From Candidatus Methylomirabilota bacterium (GTDB lineage Bacteria > Methylomirabilota > Methylomirabilia > Methylomirabilales > Methylomirabilaceae), in assembly GCA_003105305.1 (NCBI GenBank), contig PQAQ01000155.1:1-5443 (forward strand): a stretch of DNA of 5,443 nucleotides, written 5' to 3'. The translations under genes and the position numbers were made by a program. The notes beneath the pieces are model-generated. The model ran no database searches. It was not told where the DNA came from and saw only the letters and a program-made list of their open reading frames with translations. Positions 1-5,443 of this stretch are shown one piece after another (position 1 is the first letter of the stretch; each line of letters begins with the position of its first letter).

Positions 1-1067
1 CGCAGGATCGAGATGGTGTCCTCCACCGACGGCTCGCCGACCAGAACAGGCTGGAACCGCCGCTCAAGCGCGGCGTCCTTCTCCACCCGCTTGCGGTATT
101 CGTCCAATGTCGTCGCCCCGACGCACCGAAGTTCGCCGCGGGCGAGCGCCGGCTTCAGCATGTTTGAGGCATCCATGGCCCCCTCGGCAGCGCCCGCACC
201 AACCAGCGTATGGAGCTCGTCGATAAAGAGGACAATCTGCCCCTCCTGCTCGGTCACCTCGCGCAGGACGGCCTTCAACCGGTCCTCAAACTCCCCCCGG
301 TACTTGCTTCCGGCCACGAGCGCGCCGATGTCCAACGCCAGCACGCGCTTATTCTTTAGCGACTCCGGCACGTCGCCGTTCACGATCCGCTGGGCCAGCC
401 CTTCTACGATAGCGGTCTTGCCGACTCCCGGCTCGCCGATCAGGACCGGATTGTTCTTGGTGCGCCTCGCCAGGACCTGGACTACCCGACGGATCTCGTC
501 GTCTCGGCCGATAACGGGGTCCAACTTCCCCTTTCTGGCCAGATCGGTCAGATCGCGGGCGTACCGTTCGAGCGCCTGGTACTTCTCTTCCGGGGTCTGG
601 TCGGTAATGCGCTGGCTACCGCGGACGTCCTGCAATGCCGCGTAGATCCCGTCTTTGGTAATCCCGGCCTCGCGCAGGACCTTTCCGACCGCGCCACCGC
701 CCGCATCGACGATCGCCAGCAACAGGTGCTCGGTACTGACATACTGATCCTTCAGGCGTCCCGCCTCCGACAGTGCCGCAGTCAGCGCCTTTTCAAGACG
801 CGGCGTAATATGAACCTGGCCGGGCGGCAGGCCGGAGACCCTGGGAAGCCGTTTCAGCTCTTCCACGAGGCGTGAGGCAACCTGGTCGGGACTCGCCCCC
901 ATCTTCCTCAGGACCGGCTGGACCACCCCTTCCGCCTGGCCGACCAGCGCCAACAACAGGTGCTCGATGTCGATCGACTGGTGTTCCCGCTCCTCGGCCA
1001 GTTTCTGCGCCTGCTGAATCGCCTCCTGCGCCTTAAACGTAAATTGATCAAATCGCATAAAGGCCAT
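1..1067 (-). CDS. clpB: ATP-dependent chaperone ClpB, N-terminal part (cut by window edge)
   Basis: Cytosolic Hsp100 AAA+ disaggregase that threads aggregated proteins through its hexamer, normally with DnaK. The frame is open from the window edge to an ATG at 1067 and gives 355 complete residues of a family that is usually about 860 long. Residues about 8-150 are the double Clp N domain ([14 protein letters not shown] and the second repeat [14 protein letters not shown]). The first AAA module follows: Walker A GEPGVGKT at 211-218 (Lys217), Walker B with Asp283 and Glu284 in VLFIDELHT, the KYRGEFEDR pore-loop region, and the arginine-finger pair Arg336-Arg337 in ERRFQPV. All of these sit 5 residues later than in E. 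coli ClpB. The start at 1067 is preferred to the in-frame ATG at 1058 because GGAG (1076-1079) lies 8 bases upstream. It is the fourth gene of the leftward run, 42 bases after the bactofilin stop. No heat-shock sigma-32-like promoter or CIRCE repeat is visible in that gap. Confidence 0.97.
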   Translation of the reverse strand, partial: MAFMRFDQFTFKAQEAIQQAQKLAEEREHQSIDIEHLLLALVGQAEGVVQPVLRKMGASPDQVASRLVEELKRLPRVSGLPPGQVHITPRLEKALTAALSEAGRLKDQYVSTEHLLLAIVDAGGGAVGKVLREAGITKDGIYAALQDVRGSQRITDQTPEEKYQALERYARDLTDLARKGKLDPVIGRDDEIRRVVQVLARRTKNNPVLIGEPGVGKTAIVEGLAQRIVNGDVPESLKNKRVLALDIGALVAGSKYRGEFEDRLKAVLREVTEQEGQIVLFIDELHTLVGAGAAEGAMDASNMLKPALARGELRCVGATTLDEYRKRVEKDAALERRFQPVLVGEPSVEDTISIL

Positions 1068-1109
1068 TTGCGCTTCTCCGTTCACGATCCCCTGGTCTGC
1101 CTGCCATGG

Positions 1110-1592
1110 CTAAAGGTAGTTGAGCTTCTCCGATGAGGCCGGACCAAACCGGTCCTGTTCCGTCTGAGCTTGAGCCTGACGGCGATTGATCTCAATCTCA
1201 CCCTTTAAGGAGGCCCCTTCTGCGGCAGCAATGCTGCCGGTCTTGACGTTACCCGTGACGCTGCCGGTCGGCAGCAGATCGACGCGTCCACTGGCGATCA
1301 GATTGCCTTTCACGTGGCCGCCAACCACGATGTTGGTCGCCGCGATGTCGGCCTCGACTTTGGCCGCCTCTCCAATCACAATGGTCCCGACGAGATCAAT
1401 CGTCCCATGAAACCCGCCCATAAGTTGAATGTCGCCTTCACCGGTCAGATCCCCGCGTATCTCGATCTTTTCGCCGACGACAAAGGCGGTCGTCGATGGC
1501 ACCTGCATTGTCGGCGCCTCCCGCATCGGTTCTTCATCGTTGGATCCTAGCGCCCCCCAAATTGAACCAAGCATCCCGCGCTTCTCTTGCAT
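1110..1592 (-). CDS. Bactofilin family polymer-forming cytoskeletal protein
   Basis: Bactofilins self-assemble into nucleotide-independent filaments near the inner membrane and scaffold cell-wall and shape enzymes. The 160-residue product has a short disordered N-terminus (1-35), a core of repeated beta-strand units rich in glycine, isoleucine and valine (about 36-135), and a polar tail (136-160). Core units include VVGEKIEIRGDLTGEGDIQL, FHGTIDLVGTIVIG and NIVVGGHVKGNLIASGRVDL, the right-handed beta-helix pattern of the family. Length and layout are typical. An ATG at 1607 would add five residues, but it overlaps the strong Shine-Dalgarno GGAGGG (1600-1605), which sits 7 bases before the ATG at 1592, so 1592 is the better start. 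The gene lies 65 bases after the DUF218 gene and 42 bases before clpB on the same strand. A specific partner or role in shape cannot be read from the sequence. Confidence 0.93.
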   Translation of the reverse strand: MQEKRGMLGSIWGALGSNDEEPMREAPTMQVPSTTAFVVGEKIEIRGDLTGEGDIQLMGGFHGTIDLVGTIVIGEAAKVEADIAATNIVVGGHVKGNLIASGRVDLLPTGSVTGNVKTGSIAAAEGASLKGEIEINRRQAQAQTEQDRFGPASSEKLNYL

Positions 1593-1599
1593 CACACGT

Positions 1600-1605
1600 C
1601 CCTCC
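1600..1605 (-). promoter_or_regulatory. Ribosome binding site that fixes the bactofilin start
   Basis: GGAGGG reads on the minus strand 7 bases before the ATG at 1592. It lies inside the extra codons of the alternative start at 1607, which has no well-placed Shine-Dalgarno of its own, so translation most likely begins at 1592. Confidence 0.75.
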
Positions 1606-1657
1606 ATCCATGAATAGTTTCATCCTTTCGCACAATCCCGATCCGGGCACCTGGCGG

Positions 1658-2356
1658 CTAGAACGTCCTCTCGGCCGGTACGGCCGAGGAACTCCCGCCT
1701 TTAAACAAACCGCTGAAGCCGGGGTTTACCGACTGCATGAGGTAGTCGAGCAGCTTCCCGTACTCCAGCAGCACCTCTTTTGCATCGTTGCGAGAATGCC
1801 ACCATCTCTCAGGATCAAAGGTATCGTAACGGGTGGGCCGGCTGAAGATGCCGATCCTCCCGCCGGCTGCTCTCGCCAGAATCTTAGTCGCCCGCGTGGA
1901 ATGCGATCTGTCCGTCACCAGGATGACGGTGTCTATCCGGTGTTCCCTGAGAAAGGGTGCAAGGTAGGCCATCTCGCCGGCCGTACTGTCCGCCCGCTCA
2001 TCGACCTGAAGGACCACGCCGGCCGGCACTCGCATCGCCTTGAGGACCATCCACTGGATGTTCCGCTCTTCAGGAACGGTAACGCCCAGCCGCACCAGCG
2101 CGTCGTACCCTTTCGGCAATCGCTGATGCGTCAGGATGACTCTGGGCGCATAGCCGTCCTGATACAGCCTTACCGCCTCGAGGGTACGGCCGACTCCTCC
2201 GTCTCCAGCCAGCACGACGATCGCATCAGCCTTTTGCAGACGATCCTCCGTCACAAGATACCGACCCATCGCTCTGAGCAAGAACGGGTGCCCCAGGTAG
2301 AGCAGAAGGCCAAGTAGCGGGAAAACGATCAGCCATCGGATCAGTTTTCCGATCAT
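1658..2356 (-). CDS. Membrane-anchored DUF218 (YdcF/ElyC/SanA-type) protein
   Basis: The 232-residue product starts with an uncleaved membrane anchor (about residues 5-28, LIRWLIVFPLLGLLLYL), followed by a DUF218 domain at about 43-205. Family marks are ADAIVVLAGDGG (43-54), an Arg57/Glu60 pair, RLYQDGYAPRVILT (63-76), the STAGEM motif (124-129), and ILVTDRSHSTRA (145-156), which matches the family's VTSxxHxxRA-like motif. ERWWHSRN (183-190) precedes a final helix. E. coli members ElyC and SanA act in envelope integrity; the biochemical activity of the family is poorly defined, so no substrate is assigned. The ATG at 2356 is the only usable start: upstream in frame there is no ATG, GTG or TTG before a TGA 15 codons away. 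The ribosome site is weak (GGGACG just before ATG). The ATG overlaps, as ATGA, the stop of a short open frame ending at 2353, so translational coupling is possible. It sits between an unknown protein and the bactofilin. Confidence 0.9.
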   Translation of the reverse strand: MIGKLIRWLIVFPLLGLLLYLGHPFLLRAMGRYLVTEDRLQKADAIVVLAGDGGVGRTLEAVRLYQDGYAPRVILTHQRLPKGYDALVRLGVTVPEERNIQWMVLKAMRVPAGVVLQVDERADSTAGEMAYLAPFLREHRIDTVILVTDRSHSTRATKILARAAGGRIGIFSRPTRYDTFDPERWWHSRNDAKEVLLEYGKLLDYLMQSVNPGFSGLFKGGSSSAVPAERTF

Positions 2357-2440
2357 CGTCCCGATTTCGTTCCCGCGACGACCGGGTGCTCCCGTCCGTC
2401 AATCCGGCTCGGAACACTCATGCCCACCGACATAATCGAT

Positions 2441-2896
2441 TCAGCGCAAGCACCCATGATTGCCGTTCCCCCCGGGTACAGGCAGGCGTTGTGAATGGGG
2501 CGGCCGATGAAAGACTCGGCGCAAGCAGGCCTGCAACCGTAGCCACAGGCGCCCTGCGGGATACCGGGCCAGGCGCTCCAGTCTTTGCAGACGGTCCAGG
2601 AAGAGCCGATGGGTCTCCTCGGCCTCCAGCGCCAACTCCCCCTTCCAGGCGCGCGATACCATTGGTCCGGTGAGACCTCGAACACACACGGCATAGTCCA
2701 GCGCCAGTCGCGTCAATCGATCGTCACCGATCTGCTGAAGCGCATGACGAAGCTCCCGATCGTCCTCCTTGGGAATATGCTCCGCATCGTCTTCCAACAG
2801 TTTCGCCTCGAGACGGCCAAGGATCTTCCGAACCGCGGCAAGTGCGTCCATCAGCGTATGTCCATGCCGCGAACCGTCATGATCAGACGCAACCAT
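2441..2896 (-). CDS. Hypothetical protein, charged and helical (151 aa)
   Basis: I do not recognise the family. The start at 2896 is chosen because GGAAAGGG (2902-2909) lies 5 bases upstream; an in-frame ATG at 2941 would add 15 residues but would leave almost no leader after the predicted promoter. The product has no signal peptide or membrane segment. Residues about 15-115 are rich in Leu, Arg, Glu and Asp with a helical, possibly coiled-coil pattern, for example DALAAVRKILGRLEAKLLED (17-36) and ETHRLFLDRLQRLERLARY (94-112). The last 20 residues, after HRPPH (130-134), are Gly/Pro/Asn-rich and unlike the rest, so the true C-terminus might be in another frame if there is a sequence error near 2500-2560. 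It is the first gene after the leftward promoter and probably heads the run leading to DUF218, bactofilin and clpB. The coding call rests on composition, start signals and position. Confidence 0.6.
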   Translation of the reverse strand: MVASDHDGSRHGHTLMDALAAVRKILGRLEAKLLEDDAEHIPKEDDRELRHALQQIGDDRLTRLALDYAVCVRGLTGPMVSRAWKGELALEAEETHRLFLDRLQRLERLARYPAGRLWLRLQACLRRVFHRPPHSQRLPVPGGNGNHGCLR

Positions 2897-2930
2897 CACC
2901 ACCCTTTCCGTGCTGAAACGTCGTGTATGT

Positions 2931-2953
2931 CCTGGCGACAATTACTTGCCAGG
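2931..2953. repeat. Inverted repeat CCTGGC-N11-GCCAGG in the divergent region
   Basis: Perfect 6-base arms (2931-2936 and 2948-2953) are separated by 11 bases, so the arm centres are about 17 bases apart, a spacing common for dimeric helix-turn-helix operators. The repeat covers the predicted leftward transcription start near 2950. An operator role is inference. Confidence 0.45.
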
Positions 2954-2969
2954 CCGAGGATAGTATGCT
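2941..2969 (+). promoter_or_regulatory. Weak candidate promoter for the acyl-adenylate synthetase gene
   Basis: ATTACT (2941-2946) and TATGCT (2964-2969) are 17 bases apart and would start transcription near 2976, leaving a leader of about 90 bases before the ATG at 3067. The -35 box matches TTGACA at only three positions, so this is a tentative call. It overlaps the leftward promoter and the inverted repeats. Confidence 0.25.
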
Positions 2970-2985
2970 ATCCAAGCATAGTCAA
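2957..2985 (-). promoter_or_regulatory. Candidate sigma-70-type promoter for the leftward gene run
   Basis: On the minus strand, TTGACT (2985-2980) is followed after exactly 17 bases by TATCCT (2962-2957). The -35 matches five of six consensus bases; the -10 keeps the important T, A and final T. Transcription would start near 2950, giving a leader of about 54 bases to the ATG at 2896. It lies within a cluster of inverted repeats, which suggests regulation. Confidence 0.5.
2958..2980. repeat. Two overlapping inverted repeats, possible operator
   Basis: GGATAG-TATG-CTATCC (2958-2973) has perfect 6-base arms. Overlapping it, TATGC (2964-2968) pairs with GCATA (2976-2980) across 7 bases. The two cannot both form as hairpins. 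They lie between the -35 and -10 boxes of the leftward promoter and over the candidate rightward -10, a position suited to a repressor or activator of both directions. Function is inferred from position only. Confidence 0.45.
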
Positions 2986-3066
2986 CCTCATTTCAATACC
3001 TCACGCAGGCCATCACACGACCTGTCGGCATCGAAAGTATCACAGCCCTTGACGAGATACGCTACA

Positions 3067-4962
3067 ATGACATCCTCCTCCGAATTCGGCGCGCTCGACC
3101 CCTTTCCGTTCGCGGCCCTCCGCGCTTCGGATACCATCGGCGAGTTGGTTCGCTATCAAGCGGAACACCGCCCGGATGAACCCTGGTGTTCCCTGCTCCA
3201 CAACGTGGACCCCGATGCGCCGATCCGGTTTAGTGCGTTGTATCAGGAGGCCGAGCGGGTCGCCGCGCTCCTTCAGCAACTGGGGGTCCGGCCGGGCGAC
3301 CGGGTCCTCATCATGCTCCCCACCGGGCGGCCGATCCTGCAGGCGCTGTTCGGAAGCTGGCTGGCCGGCGCGGTGGCCGTTCCTACGTACCCGCCCCTGC
3401 TCCTACCGAAGGGTCTGCTGCAGACGCTGGCCGCAGCAACCGCGACCCGTACGTATACTCCCGCCAAGTGGATCATCGGCCGGCTTCTCCAACGACCGTT
3501 CGCCAGACGCGGTCGAGGGGGAAAAAGCGGCAAACAGCCGTTGATAGCCCTACTGGAGAAGCTCCAGCGCCTCTGTCGTTACGTAGACCAGCAGGTCCAC
3601 GTCTGCCAGACGTCCCGACCGGCTGTGGTAATTGCTGAACCGGATTTCGGTCCGGTCTGTCGCGCAGCCGCCAGACAGCTCCCAAAAGCGCCGATCTTTG
3701 TCTCGGCATCGGACCTGTTGCGAGGCACCGCTCGCTTTCAGACGCCGGACATGGACGGCAGCGCCACGGCGCTGATTCAATTCACGTCCGGATCGACCGG
3801 CGTTCAGAAGGGCGTGATGCTCAGTCATCGGGCGATTATGGCCAACATCAGGGCGTTCGGGGAAGCGATCCGGCCCAGACCGGACGACAAGGTGATGTCG
3901 TGGTTGCCGCTCTATCACGATATGGGGCTCATCGGGGTGATGTTGGGTTCCTGTGCCCTCGGGATGGAAGCCTACCTCATGTCGCCCATCGACTTCACCC
4001 ACGATCCGATCCGGTGGATATGGGCGCTCCATCGGTGCAGTGCGACAATCTCGGTGGCCAATAATTCCGCGATCGGGCGGCTCGCACGGATGTGCCGGAT
4101 TGCCCCCAGACGGTTTGCTCAGCATCCCACTTATGGACAAGGGAGCCGTCTTGACCTCTCCCGGCTCAGAATCCTGATGAACGGCGCCGAACCGGTGACG
4201 GTGCAGGCGATGGAAGGGTTTCAACGTGAGTTCGAGCAGTTCGGTCTTCGACGCGAGACACTCTCTCCGGTTTATGGGCTGGCCGAGATGTCGCTCGCCG
4301 TCTCCTTTCCTGACCTCTCAACATCGTATCAGGTCTGCAGAGAGCGGGGCGACGAGTGGGTATCCGTAGGGCGGCCGCTTCAGGGTTTTGACATTCACAT
4401 CATGAACGCGGAAGGCAATCAGCTTCCGGCGGGGCATCTCGGCGAGGTAATCGTTGCCGGACCAAGTATGATGGACGGCTATTTTGGGGATCCGGAGGCG
4501 ACCGCGCAGGTCGTTCTGGAGCGAGAGGGGCGACGGTGGCTCCGCACCGGCGATGAAGGGATGATCGACCAGGAGGGAGAGCTATACATTACCGGGAGGT
4601 TGAAGGAGCTCGTCATCAAGGGCGGTCGTAACTACGCCCCGGCCCTTCTGGAAGAGGTCATCGAGACCGTTGAAGGCGTCAGGCCGGGGCGAACCGTCGT
4701 CTTCGGCGTCACCGATGCCAGATCCGGAACCCAACGTGTCGTAGCGGTAGTCGAGCTTGCCGATCCACGGAATCATAAGTCGCTCCGCGATACCTTGATG
4801 AGGGAGGTCCGCTCCCGAGTGGACGACGTCTATCGGCCAGCAGGCGGGACGGTTATCGATCAGGTGCTGCTGGTCGCGCCGGGAACCCTGAGCAAAACCA
4901 CCAGCGGCAAACGGATGCGGCTCGACACACGAGAACGGTTTCTGCGAGGCGAGTTCAACTGA
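3067..4962 (+). CDS. Acyl-adenylate synthetase, fatty-acyl-AMP ligase (FAAL)-like
   Basis: ANL-superfamily enzyme expected to activate a fatty or other carboxylic acid with ATP to acyl-AMP and pass it to a carrier protein or CoA. Motifs in order over 631 residues: QFTSGSTGVQKGVMLSH (238-254; Gln247 replaces the usual Pro of the P-loop), WLPLYHDMGLIG (279-290, a FAAL-type motif), VYGLAEMS (402-409), VSVGRPLQGFDIHI (432-445), LRTGDEG (492-498, Asp496), the hinge GRLKELVIKGGRNYAP (510-525) and LSKTTSGKRMR (608-618, with Lys615 the expected catalytic lysine). The start at 3067 gives the family's normal N-terminus; the open frame reaches back to an ATG at 2923, but that extension has unlike composition and overlaps the control region. 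The ribosome site is weak (GAG at 3054-3056). Oddities: about 50 extra, partly basic residues near 125-182, and only about 25 residues between YGLAE and VSVGRP, where FAALs have a longer insertion. No carrier protein or polyketide synthase adjoins it, so the acceptor is unknown. Confidence 0.88.
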   Translation: MTSSSEFGALDPFPFAALRASDTIGELVRYQAEHRPDEPWCSLLHNVDPDAPIRFSALYQEAERVAALLQQLGVRPGDRVLIMLPTGRPILQALFGSWLAGAVAVPTYPPLLLPKGLLQTLAAATATRTYTPAKWIIGRLLQRPFARRGRGGKSGKQPLIALLEKLQRLCRYVDQQVHVCQTSRPAVVIAEPDFGPVCRAAARQLPKAPIFVSASDLLRGTARFQTPDMDGSATALIQFTSGSTGVQKGVMLSHRAIMANIRAFGEAIRPRPDDKVMSWLPLYHDMGLIGVMLGSCALGMEAYLMSPIDFTHDPIRWIWALHRCSATISVANNSAIGRLARMCRIAPRRFAQHPTYGQGSRLDLSRLRILMNGAEPVTVQAMEGFQREFEQFGLRRETLSPVYGLAEMSLAVSFPDLSTSYQVCRERGDEWVSVGRPLQGFDIHIMNAEGNQLPAGHLGEVIVAGPSMMDGYFGDPEATAQVVLEREGRRWLRTGDEGMIDQEGELYITGRLKELVIKGGRNYAPALLEEVIETVEGVRPGRTVVFGVTDARSGTQRVVAVVELADPRNHKSLRDTLMREVRSRVDDVYRPAGGTVIDQVLLVAPGTLSKTTSGKRMRLDTRERFLRGEFN

Positions 4963-4982
4963 CGTCGCCCTGAGGTGTCTTG

Positions 4983-5363
4983 ATGGGATTTCTCATTCGA
5001 ATGTTTCTGAACGCGCTGGCCCTCATCATCGTGTCGGCCGTCATCCCCGGCATCGAGGTGCGAGGAGTCCTGCCTGCGCTGGCTGCCGCCTTCTTCCTTG
5101 GGGTAGTGAATGCGGTCGTGCGACCTGTCATCCTGGTCTTGACGCTTCCGCTGACGATCATGACGTTAGGGTTGTTCATCCCGCTGCTGAACGCCGCGCT
5201 TTTGAAACTCGTCTCGCTGATGATCGTGGGCTTCGAGGTGCACGGGTTCTGGTCGGCTGTCTTCGGGGCAATCTTGCTGAGTCTCATCAGCGGTTTCCTG
5301 AATCTTCTGATCAATGACCGCGGCCGGGTAGAGGTGATTGTCCACCGCCACAGAAACTTCTGA
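4983..5363 (+). CDS. Small four-helix membrane protein, phage holin family 4 / YvlD type
   Basis: The 126-residue, strongly hydrophobic product has predicted membrane segments at about 3-22, 28-46, 50-80 (probably one or two helices) and 88-110, ending in a charged tail (NDRGRVEVIVHRHRNF). The signature NAVVRPVILVLTLPLTIMTL (43-62) followed by GLFIPLLNA is characteristic of the Phage_holin_4_2 family. Despite the name, this family is mostly chromosomal and of unknown function; Bacillus YvlD belongs to it and is linked to envelope stress regulons. No endolysin or phage gene adjoins it, so I do not call it a lysis gene. The ATG at 4983 is chosen over the TTG at 4980 because GAGG (4972-4975) lies 7 bases before it. 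It begins 20 bases after the synthetase stop, so the two are probably co-transcribed. No intrinsic terminator is visible after its stop. Confidence 0.9.
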   Translation: MGFLIRMFLNALALIIVSAVIPGIEVRGVLPALAAAFFLGVVNAVVRPVILVLTLPLTIMTLGLFIPLLNAALLKLVSLMIVGFEVHGFWSAVFGAILLSLISGFLNLLINDRGRVEVIVHRHRNF

Positions 5364-5390
5364 CCGGCCCTTCCCTGACAACCGGAACTA

Positions 5391-5399
5391 TGCTATAAA
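5391..5399 (+). promoter_or_regulatory. Extended -10 promoter for the tRNA at the right edge
   Basis: TGC-TATAAA is an extended -10 element (TGn plus a near-consensus hexamer). A good -35 is missing: TTCCCT (5371-5376) has the right 17-base spacing but matches poorly, while CTGACA (5375-5380) matches well but is only 13 bases away. The predicted start near 5406 gives a leader of about 17 bases before the tRNA. Confidence 0.5.
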
Positions 5400-5422
5400 G
5401 AGCAGCCGATCTTTCCTTTCAC

Positions 5423-5443
5423 GTCCCCATCGTCTAGCCGGCC
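5423..5443 (+). tRNA. tRNA-Glu, 5' end only (cut by window edge)
   Basis: The last 21 bases begin with a seven-base acceptor strand GTCCCCA, then T8, C9 and GTCTAG leading into the D loop. The string ATCGTCTAG after a C-rich acceptor strand is typical of bacterial tRNA-Glu (E. coli has CTTCGTCTAG at the same place). The anticodon lies outside the window, so the isotype rests on this 5' resemblance. The extended -10 promoter just upstream supports a real transcription unit. Confidence 0.72.

Noticed and set aside
13..645. Long plus-strand open frame opposite clpB
   Set aside because: Its Ser/Arg/Thr-rich product has no recognisable motif, and the minus strand there encodes ClpB with Walker A, Walker B and arginine finger intact.
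1640..1650. Short hairpin CCCG-ATC-CGGG between DUF218 and bactofilin
   Set aside because: The stem is only 4 base pairs with no following T-run, so it is not a credible terminator.
1496..2317. 273-codon plus-strand open frame across the bactofilin start and DUF218 gene
   Set aside because: It is antisense to two recognisable genes, and its composition (Arg, Pro, His, Gln) is that of a shadow frame in GC-rich DNA.
2525..2534. Perfect 10-base palindrome GCAGGCCTGC
   Set aside because: It lies inside a predicted coding region and is short enough to arise by chance in GC-rich DNA.
2585..3052. Plus-strand open frame of 155 codons
   Set aside because: It overlaps the better-supported minus-strand hypothetical gene and the control region, and shows no family motif or ribosome site.
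2923..3066. 48-residue N-terminal extension of the FAAL-like enzyme
   Set aside because: The residues are unlike the rest of the protein, lie over the palindromes and promoters, and precede the point where the family's N-terminus normally begins.
3049..3068. TTGACG and TACAAT just before the synthetase ATG as a promoter
   Set aside because: The boxes are only 8 bases apart, and the -10 overlaps the start codon, so transcription would begin inside the gene.
3550..4224. 224-codon minus-strand open frame within the synthetase gene
   Set aside because: It is antisense to the conserved adenylation motifs; His/Arg/Pro-rich shadow.
4983..5363. Prophage lysis module suggested by the holin-family name
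   Set aside because: No endolysin, spanin or other phage gene is nearby, and this holin family is widespread as an ordinary chromosomal membrane protein.

Overview
The window suggests a moderately GC-rich bacterial chromosome (roughly 60% GC by eye). All genes are bacterial housekeeping or envelope families, and nothing looks like phage, plasmid, insertion sequence or CRISPR. The mix of ClpB, bactofilin, a DUF218 (YdcF/ElyC-type) envelope protein and a fatty-acyl-AMP-ligase-like enzyme fits a free-living Gram-negative-type bacterium. An NC10 (Methylomirabilis-like) or deltaproteobacterial-type lineage is possible, but that is only a guess; the sequence does not decide it.

The left half is one leftward (minus-strand) gene run. 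In transcription order it is a 151-aa helical protein of unknown function (2896 to 2441), a membrane-anchored DUF218 protein (2356 to 1658), a bactofilin (1592 to 1110), and the N-terminal 355 residues of the disaggregase ClpB (1067, running off the left edge). Gaps are 84, 65 and 42 bases and I see no terminator between them, so an operon is plausible. The best promoter for it, TTGACT-17-TATCCT, lies at 2957-2985.

The right half is a rightward pair: a 631-aa acyl-adenylate-forming enzyme (3067-4962) and, 20 bases later, a small four-helix membrane protein of the phage-holin-4 / YvlD type (4983-5363). The two halves diverge from a 170-base intergenic region (2897-3066) that carries overlapping inverted repeats and candidate promoters on both strands.

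At the right edge, an extended -10 promoter (5391-5399) precedes the first 21 bases of a tRNA, most likely tRNA-Glu, cut by the window end.

I do not see a convincing new multi-gene system. The points most worth following are the adenylating enzyme, which has an extra basic segment in its N-terminal domain and a short stretch where classical fatty-acyl-AMP ligases carry their specific insertion; the palindromic divergent control region; and the unknown 151-aa protein at the head of an envelope/stress gene run.
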